The notes under the pieces were generated by a model, which worked only from the letters and a program-made list of their open reading frames with translations, had not been told where the DNA came from and searched no databases. The translations under genes were made by a program, and so were the position numbers. Shown here piece by piece: positions 1 through 4,657 of a stretch of 7,716 bases of DNA (position 1 is the first letter of the stretch; each line of letters opens with the position of its first letter). This DNA is from an uncultured Bacteroidales bacterium (GTDB lineage Bacteria > Bacteroidota > Bacteroidia > Bacteroidales > Marinilabiliaceae): the NCBI GenBank assembly GCA_934725785.1, contig CAKVCS010000044.1:1-7716 (forward strand). Direction: 5' to 3'.

Positions 1-2909
1 GCTGTGTTCTCGCCGCCGTAGCACCCGTTGCCGCCCCCCTCGTTGTTGTAGGTCACATTGTTGAAATACTCAATGTATGACACGTAGTCCTCGCCGCGGG
101 AACCGTTGAAACGGCAGCTTCGCCTCAGGTTGTTGGCCAGCAGGTTGTGGTGGTAGGTGGCAGGCGAGCCCCCCCACTGGCAGCCGTATCCGCGCGCGCC
201 TTTGGAGTGGCCGGCGTCATATAGGCCCTCATGCACAATGGAGTATTGGACTGTGAGGAAGTGGCTGTCCTGCGTGTCGAAGTTCTCCTCGACCGACCAT
301 CCGAACGTGCAGTGGTCGAAAATGAAGTTCTGGCAGTTCTCGGCTCCGCATGCGCTCTCGGCGTACACCTCGCCCGCGCTGTTTTTCTGCCCAATGCGGA
401 AACGGACGCCGCGCACAATGAAGTTCTGGCTGCCGCCAAAATTGACCTTGTCGCGTGTGATGACAATGCCGTCGCCAGGGGCGGACTGCCCCGCGAGGGT
501 CCAGTCATTCCTCTTGACATTGAGCGGCGCGCTCAGCGCAATCTCTCCCGAGACGGAGAACACGATGGTGATCGGCTCGCCGGGGTACTGTTCGAAAGCC
601 CAACGGAGCGACCCCTCGCCGCCATCGGCCAGCGAGCTTACGTAAACAACCCGTCCGCCTCGACCGCCAGAGGCCAGCTTACCGAAACCGCCCGCGGTAG
701 GGAACGCGAGCATCGGCTTGGAGGCCGTGGCGGCCGCCGACACACCGCGGCTGCTTATAGACAAGACAGTGTACGTGTCATCGGGATTGGTGATGTCGCA
801 CGAGTTGCCGTCCGTGATGAAGACGTCAAACTCGCCATTGCGGAGGATGATGTAGCCCACGGAGGCATCGGCCGCCTGCCACTTGACAGAGCCGCCGACA
901 ACCTCGGGAGACACGGGCTTGGCCGCGCCCAGCAGCGAGACAGGCGTGAAGGCCTCCTTGCCAGACATGGCAGAGAAGAGGAACTTTGGGGTGAAATATT
1001 CACTGACCTCGCCGGCAGATGCCTGCGAGCTCCATGCGACTCGGCCGCTGACGTCGGCCTCTGCCCCGGCGGACGTCGTGCTGCCATACTCGAGGAAACT
1101 GACGTCCGTGCTGTTCCATTCCTTCCAGCCAGCGGGGGCGATGTGCGCCCCGAGGGCGCAGCCAATGTACATGGCCCCGCCCTTCTCTTTCCAAGGACGG
1201 CCGAGATAGCAAGAGCCGTCGGCCACGCCCTGCGACGCCGTAAGGGCGCAATTGGCGAAGAAGAGTCCGCAATATGTGACATCGCGGCCCAAGCCGTCAT
1301 AAAGCGCACGAGAGAGGCAGAGGCTGGCGTCGGCCGGCGCGGCGACGTAGCCGGCTCCCGCGCTGCGGACCTCGCACCCCTCGAACCATACGAGCCCGGA
1401 GTCGTAGATGAAATCGACAGCCCCCTCGACCAGGCAATTAGCGAAGTATCCGCGCCCGCCGGCATTGCTCTTGAACGTGTCCTGCCAGCCTAAGATGTCG
1501 CAATTGCGGAACATATAGGCGTCGCCGCCCACATACAGGGCCTCGGCCTGACCAGCGTTGCCGCTCGTGTTGCGGATGGTCAGATTCTCAGCATAGAACT
1601 TGTCGGCGTAGACGCACAGGGCGGCGCACTCATAATATTGCGCGTCGCCGCTCCCGCGGCTGACGGACGATGACAGCACCGTCTCCCCGCGGCTCTCGCC
1701 GATGAGGCTTATGTACTTGTTCTTGGCGGAAGCGGAGCCGATGACGACGTGCTCGTCATACACACCTTTTCTGACGAATATGATGCCTCGCCACCCCGCC
1801 TCGACGGCGTCGACCGCCGACTGGATGGTCTCGTAGTCGCCCGTGCCGTCTTGCGCCACGACGAAGAAACTCGTACCCGCGTAGGAGTCTTGCGCGGCGG
1901 CCTCCTCTTCGGGCGATTCGAACTGCCCGTATGTGAACTCGCCTATGTCCCCAATTCTGTTGTCGCGCGCATATTGCGCCTGCTCGGCGGATATGTCACC
2001 GCCGAATATCCTGATTTTGTGAATCTTGACCGGCTGCCATTGCGCCGCAGTGTCAGTCTTCACGCCGGCGAAAATGTTGTTGCCCTCGGCATCGGTCTGG
2101 AAAGTGTTGCCGCTGTCGCCGTCGCCGTCCCATATCCGCCAGCGGAGCGACACGTCGGCCGCCTTAATCTCGTTGTCCATAAAGTAGCCTTGATCGGAGA
2201 AGACAGTGTAGCCATTCTTCTGGCGATTGCTGCCCATCCAGACGAGCGGCCTCCAGTCATCGGCGCCGACCTTGACGTCGCACTTGACGCCGCGCCCCCA
2301 GGCGGAGGACGACCACGCCCACTGCACGCGGTCGACGTAAGGTATGTGGTCAATCTCGACCCACCCGTGGGACGAGACGACGTTGCCGGCCCCATCGGCC
2401 TGCGCGGCGTCGCGGCACAGGTGGGCGAAACCGGCCTCGCCATATGTTGGCGCGCCATTGGCGTCCCACTCCACGTTGTCCTCAATCATCACCGTGTGGC
2501 CCTCGGACTTCCAGTCGTTGCTCTTGTTGAGCTTCTTGTCTCCATAGGCCAGCCGCGCGAAGGCGGCGGTCGTTCCGGCCTTGCCACCAAAAGAGTTCTT
2601 GTTGGCGAACGTCGTGTTGTGGAAAAGCAGCGGGTAGGTGACCCCGCTTTTTTCCCCGCCGGACCACACGGGGACCTCTATTACCCCGTTGTAGTAGCCG
2701 CCATCCGAGAGCGACGGCGTCTCTATGCCCGTCTTGCCCCTCCACGTGTTGGGCATGTCGGCGTCGGAGAAGTTGATGTCGATGACCTTACCAGTCGTAG
2801 TCACTTCAGGCCATTGCTCCACCACGCAGGGCGGATCGTACTGCTGCGCCGAGCCCAACAGGGGGACGGCGAGCGAAAATAGCAGGGTGGTAAATTTTGA
2901 TGGAAACAT
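1..2909 (-). CDS. Secreted bifunctional pectin methylesterase (CE8) - pectate lyase (PL1), 3' end outside window
   Basis: This frame is open from the ATG at 2909 to the left edge (969 codons, no stop), so the C-terminus is missing. Residues 1-21 form a signal peptide (K5, a hydrophobic core, cleavage likely after GSA before QQY; no lipobox Cys). Residues about 25-340 match no family I recognise; they are rich in Trp, Gly and Asp and end in KIHKIRIFGG, suggesting a beta-sandwich. Residues about 348-655 are a CE8 pectin methylesterase: GTGDYETIQSAVDA, Q454 in GQAEALYV, catalytic Asp candidates D477 (GWQDTF) and D499 (VDFIYD), and R571 in YLGRPW followed by GWKEWN. Residues about 662-732 look like a fibronectin-III linker (W677, GYIILRNG). 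Residues 736 onward are a PL1 pectate lyase: FPTAGGFG, GGRGG, GSLRWA, LAGQSAPGDGI, DHCTFGWSVEEN (D865), HSKGARGYG (H901) and HHNLLANNLRRSCRFNG, with R930 the likely catalytic arginine. Together the domains would demethylate homogalacturonan and then cleave it, outside the cytoplasm. Family assignments are confident; the N-terminal region is unassigned. Confidence 0.93.
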   Translation of the reverse strand, partial: MFPSKFTTLLFSLAVPLLGSAQQYDPPCVVEQWPEVTTTGKVIDINFSDADMPNTWRGKTGIETPSLSDGGYYNGVIEVPVWSGGEKSGVTYPLLFHNTTFANKNSFGGKAGTTAAFARLAYGDKKLNKSNDWKSEGHTVMIEDNVEWDANGAPTYGEAGFAHLCRDAAQADGAGNVVSSHGWVEIDHIPYVDRVQWAWSSSAWGRGVKCDVKVGADDWRPLVWMGSNRQKNGYTVFSDQGYFMDNEIKAADVSLRWRIWDGDGDSGNTFQTDAEGNNIFAGVKTDTAAQWQPVKIHKIRIFGGDISAEQAQYARDNRIGDIGEFTYGQFESPEEEAAAQDSYAGTSFFVVAQDGTGDYETIQSAVDAVEAGWRGIIFVRKGVYDEHVVIGSASAKNKYISLIGESRGETVLSSSVSRGSGDAQYYECAALCVYADKFYAENLTIRNTSGNAGQAEALYVGGDAYMFRNCDILGWQDTFKSNAGGRGYFANCLVEGAVDFIYDSGLVWFEGCEVRSAGAGYVAAPADASLCLSRALYDGLGRDVTYCGLFFANCALTASQGVADGSCYLGRPWKEKGGAMYIGCALGAHIAPAGWKEWNSTDVSFLEYGSTTSAGAEADVSGRVAWSSQASAGEVSEYFTPKFLFSAMSGKEAFTPVSLLGAAKPVSPEVVGGSVKWQAADASVGYIILRNGEFDVFITDGNSCDITNPDDTYTVLSISSRGVSAAATASKPMLAFPTAGGFGKLASGGRGGRVVYVSSLADGGEGSLRWAFEQYPGEPITIVFSVSGEIALSAPLNVKRNDWTLAGQSAPGDGIVITRDKVNFGGSQNFIVRGVRFRIGQKNSAGEVYAESACGAENCQNFIFDHCTFGWSVEENFDTQDSHFLTVQYSIVHEGLYDAGHSKGARGYGCQWGGSPATYHHNLLANNLRRSCRFNGSRGEDYVSYIEYFNNVTYNNEGGGNGCYGGENT

Positions 2910-2994
2910 TTGTTGTTGGTAATATTGTCCGACACTTGGTTGAAGCGCAGCCGCCGAGAAAAGGCCCAGGCATCCGCTCTTTTGTTAACTATGG

Positions 2995-3023
2995 CAAAAT
3001 TAGCGCAAAAAGAGCAAAGGCAA
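2995..3023 (-). promoter_or_regulatory. Bacteroidota-type promoter for the pectinase gene
   Basis: Read on the minus strand, TTG at 3023-3021 is followed after 18 bases by TAATTTTG at 3002-2995. This is a full match to the Bacteroidota sigma-ABfr -7 element TAnnTTTG with an acceptable -33 TTG. Transcription would start near 2989-2987, giving a leader of about 80 bases before the ATG at 2909. The start codon sits behind ACAACAA rather than a purine-rich Shine-Dalgarno sequence, as is usual in this phylum. The assignment rests on motif match and position only. Confidence 0.6.
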
Positions 3024-3141
3024 CTGACGCATAGCAGAATTAAGGCTCACACGAGGAGACATTTGTCACAACAACACGCCGTATCTGGCCAAGATGACGT
3101 CTGGAGGCCGGCTTACGACTATTTTTTGGCATACACGCCCC

Positions 3142-3170
3142 TTGAATGTCGCAATTAGTCGTTACATTTG
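3142..3170 (+). promoter_or_regulatory. Bacteroidota-type promoter for glyA
   Basis: TTG at 3142-3144 is followed after 18 bases by TACATTTG at 3163-3170, matching the -33 and -7 elements of the Bacteroidota primary sigma factor. The expected start site is around 3176-3178, leaving a leader of about 22-24 bases before the ATG at 3200. That leader is A-rich with no clear Shine-Dalgarno sequence. The spacing is identical to that of the divergent pectinase promoter, which supports both calls. Confidence 0.65.
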
Positions 3171-3199
3171 TAAATTATTAAAGCAAATAATAACATACG

Positions 3200-4477
3200 A
3201 TGAGAGATAACGCCATCTTCGACCTTATAGAGAAGGAACACCAGCGCCAGCAGCGCGGCATCGAGATGATAGCCTCAGAGAACTTCGTCAGCGACGAGGT
3301 GATGCAGGCCATGGGCTCATGCCTTACGAACAAATACGCCGAGGGCTACCCAGGCAAGCGCCACTACGGCGGCTGCGAGGTCGTCGATGAGGTGGAGACC
3401 CTTGCCATAGAGCGCATAAAGAAGCTGTACGGAGCCGAGTACGCCAACGTGCAGCCTCACTCTGGCGCGCAGGCCAACGCGTCAGTCCTGCTGGCCGTCC
3501 TCAACCCTGGCGACACGTTCATGGGCCTTGACCTCGCCCACGGCGGCCACCTGTCTCACGGTTCGGCCGTCAACACGTCGGGCATCATATACCGCCCCGT
3601 GGCCTACCACTTGAACAAGGAGACCGGCCGCGTGGACTATGACGAGATGGAAGAGGTGGCCAAGCGCGAGCACCCGAAGCTCATCATTGGCGGCGGCTCG
3701 GCATACAGCCGCGAGTGGGACTACGCCCGAATGCGCAAGATAGCCGACGAGGTGGGCGCGCTGCTTATGGTCGACATGGCTCACCCCGCGGGCCTGATTG
3801 CAGCCGGCCTGCTGGACAACCCCGTGAAGTATGCCGACATCGTGACATCCACCACACACAAGACCCTCCGCGGCCCGCGAGGCGGCATCATCCTCATGGG
3901 CAAAGACTTCCCCAATCCGTGGGGCAAAAAGACAAAGAAAGGCGAGGTGCGCACCATGGGCTCACTCCTCAACTCGGCCGTATTCCCCGGCCAGCAGGGC
4001 GGCCCTCTTGAGCACGTCATAGCGGCCAAGGCCGTAGCCTTCGCTGAGGCCCTGCAACCCGAGTTCAAGACATATCAGCAGCAGGTTAAGACCAACGCGG
4101 CCCGGCTGGCGCAAGACCTCATAGACCGCGGATTCTACATTGTGAGCGGCGGCACGGACAACCACTCCATGCTCGTCGACCTGCGCCCAAAATATCCCGA
4201 GCTGACCGGCAAGGTGGCCGAGAAGGCCCTCGTGGCAGCCGACATAACGGTGAACATGAACCTCGTCCCATTCGACACCCGATCCGCATTCCAGACAAGC
4301 GGACTGCGCCTCGGCACGCCGGCGATAACCACCCGCGGACTGAAAGAGGCCGACATGGACGTGATAGCCGACATGATAGACCGCGTGTTGGCCGCACCCG
4401 AGGACGAGGGCGTGATTAAGAAAGTCAAGGCCGATGTCAACGCCATGATGGGCGGCAGGCCAATGTTCGCCTGGTAA
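3200..4477 (+). CDS. glyA: Serine hydroxymethyltransferase
   Basis: This 425-residue protein is the full length expected of bacterial SHMT. The cytoplasmic, PLP-dependent enzyme interconverts serine plus tetrahydrofolate with glycine plus 5,10-methylene-tetrahydrofolate, supplying glycine and one-carbon units. Visible family signatures are ASENF (residues 25-29), NKYAEGYPGKR (44-54), PHSGAQAN, D192 and H195 in VDMAHPAGL, the PLP lysine K221 in STTHKTLRGPRGG, and R370 in SGLRLGTPAITTRG, which corresponds to the substrate-carboxylate arginine. The segment KDFPNPWGKK after the PLP site is a Bacteroidales-type insertion. Residue 55 is His where E. coli has Tyr64 in KRYYGG; the adjacent essential tyrosine (Y56 here) is kept. 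The ATG at 3200 gives the typical MRD N-terminus and lies just behind a good promoter. The gene appears to be monocistronic, ending before a hairpin at 4557-4611. Confidence 0.98.
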   Translation: MRDNAIFDLIEKEHQRQQRGIEMIASENFVSDEVMQAMGSCLTNKYAEGYPGKRHYGGCEVVDEVETLAIERIKKLYGAEYANVQPHSGAQANASVLLAVLNPGDTFMGLDLAHGGHLSHGSAVNTSGIIYRPVAYHLNKETGRVDYDEMEEVAKREHPKLIIGGGSAYSREWDYARMRKIADEVGALLMVDMAHPAGLIAAGLLDNPVKYADIVTSTTHKTLRGPRGGIILMGKDFPNPWGKKTKKGEVRTMGSLLNSAVFPGQQGGPLEHVIAAKAVAFAEALQPEFKTYQQQVKTNAARLAQDLIDRGFYIVSGGTDNHSMLVDLRPKYPELTGKVAEKALVAADITVNMNLVPFDTRSAFQTSGLRLGTPAITTRGLKEADMDVIADMIDRVLAAPEDEGVIKKVKADVNAMMGGRPMFAW

Positions 4478-4556
4478 GCCGCGCCAGCGAGTGATTCGCG
4501 TCACTGCCCCATCCGCGCAGGCTGAGGCACGCCCATAAGCCTGACGCTATAGGGAC

Positions 4557-4611
4557 AAAAAACAGTTTAAGCCGCCTCCACACGGTGTGGGGGGCGGCTT
4601 AAGCTGTTTTT
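4557..4611. terminator. Bidirectional intrinsic terminator between glyA and the convergent envelope gene
   Basis: The ten-base arms TTAAGCCGCC (4567-4576) and GGCGGCTTAA (4593-4602) pair perfectly. Inside them CCACA (4578-4582) pairs with TGTGG (4586-4590) around a three-base loop. Outside them, past one mismatch, AAAAACAG (4558-4565) pairs with CTGTTTTT (4604-4611). Read on the plus strand the GC-rich stem ends in a U tract, which would stop glyA transcription; read on the minus strand the A tract at 4557-4562 provides the U tract for the envelope gene, whose stop is at 4658. The position 80 bases after glyA and about 46 bases after the opposing gene fits a shared terminator. Confidence 0.9.
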
Positions 4612-4657
4612 ATCACATATGGAGGAGACTGCAGGCATTGCATGGGGCGAGTTCCGG

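Larger units (their letters stand above)
2906..3173. repeat. Three copies of ACATTTGT, two of them palindromic
   Basis: The octamer ACATTTGT occurs at 2906-2913, 3059-3066 and 3164-3171. The second copy is extended to the inverted repeat GACATTTGTC (3058-3067) and the third to TTACATTTGTAA (3162-3173), each with a two-base TT centre. The third overlaps the glyA -7 element, and the first contains the pectinase start codon, so these two are partly explained by other functions. The second and third copies start 105 bases apart, about ten helical turns. This could be a regulator site, but three short AT-rich matches in an AT-rich spacer may also be chance. Confidence 0.25.
2910..3199. other. Divergent intergenic region between the pectinase gene and glyA
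   Basis: This 290-base stretch separates two divergently transcribed genes and is visibly richer in A and T than its flanks. It contains a promoter for each gene, about 120 bases apart at their -33 elements, and a shared octamer described separately. I find no RNA gene and no convincing protein-coding gene. An 82-codon open frame on the plus strand (2910-3158) covers the pectinase promoter and begins inside the pectinase start region, so I treat it as chance. Confidence 0.75.

Noticed and set aside
755..1465. 236-codon minus-strand open frame inside the pectinase gene
   Set aside because: It is out of frame with the CE8/PL1 reading frame, which is continuous over the same bases and carries the catalytic motifs. 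Its Ser/Arg/Pro-rich translation is typical of a shifted frame.
231..1493. 420-codon open frame on the plus strand
   Set aside because: It lies entirely antisense to the CE8/PL1 coding sequence, which has clear family motifs throughout. Its translation is Arg/Ala/Val/Glu-rich without recognisable motifs, as expected from the complement of a GC-rich gene.
1749..2882. 377-codon open frame on the plus strand
   Set aside because: It is antisense to the N-terminal half of the pectinase, covering part of the CE8 domain and the signal-peptide region. No family features are visible and it has no promoter of its own.
2820..2973. Possible upstream open frame in the pectinase leader, starting ATG at 2973 on the minus strand
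   Set aside because: It runs about 50 codons in another frame past the pectinase start, without a ribosome-binding sequence or recognisable product. It is more likely chance than a regulatory leader peptide.
2910..3158. 82-codon plus-strand open frame in the divergent spacer
   Set aside because: It covers the pectinase promoter, has no suitable promoter or ribosome-binding sequence ahead of it, and its translation shows no motif. Its base composition is that of the AT-richer spacer.
3962..4504. 180-codon minus-strand open frame over the 3' half of glyA
   Set aside because: It is the complement of well-conserved SHMT sequence. Its His/Val/Gly-rich translation has no features of its own.
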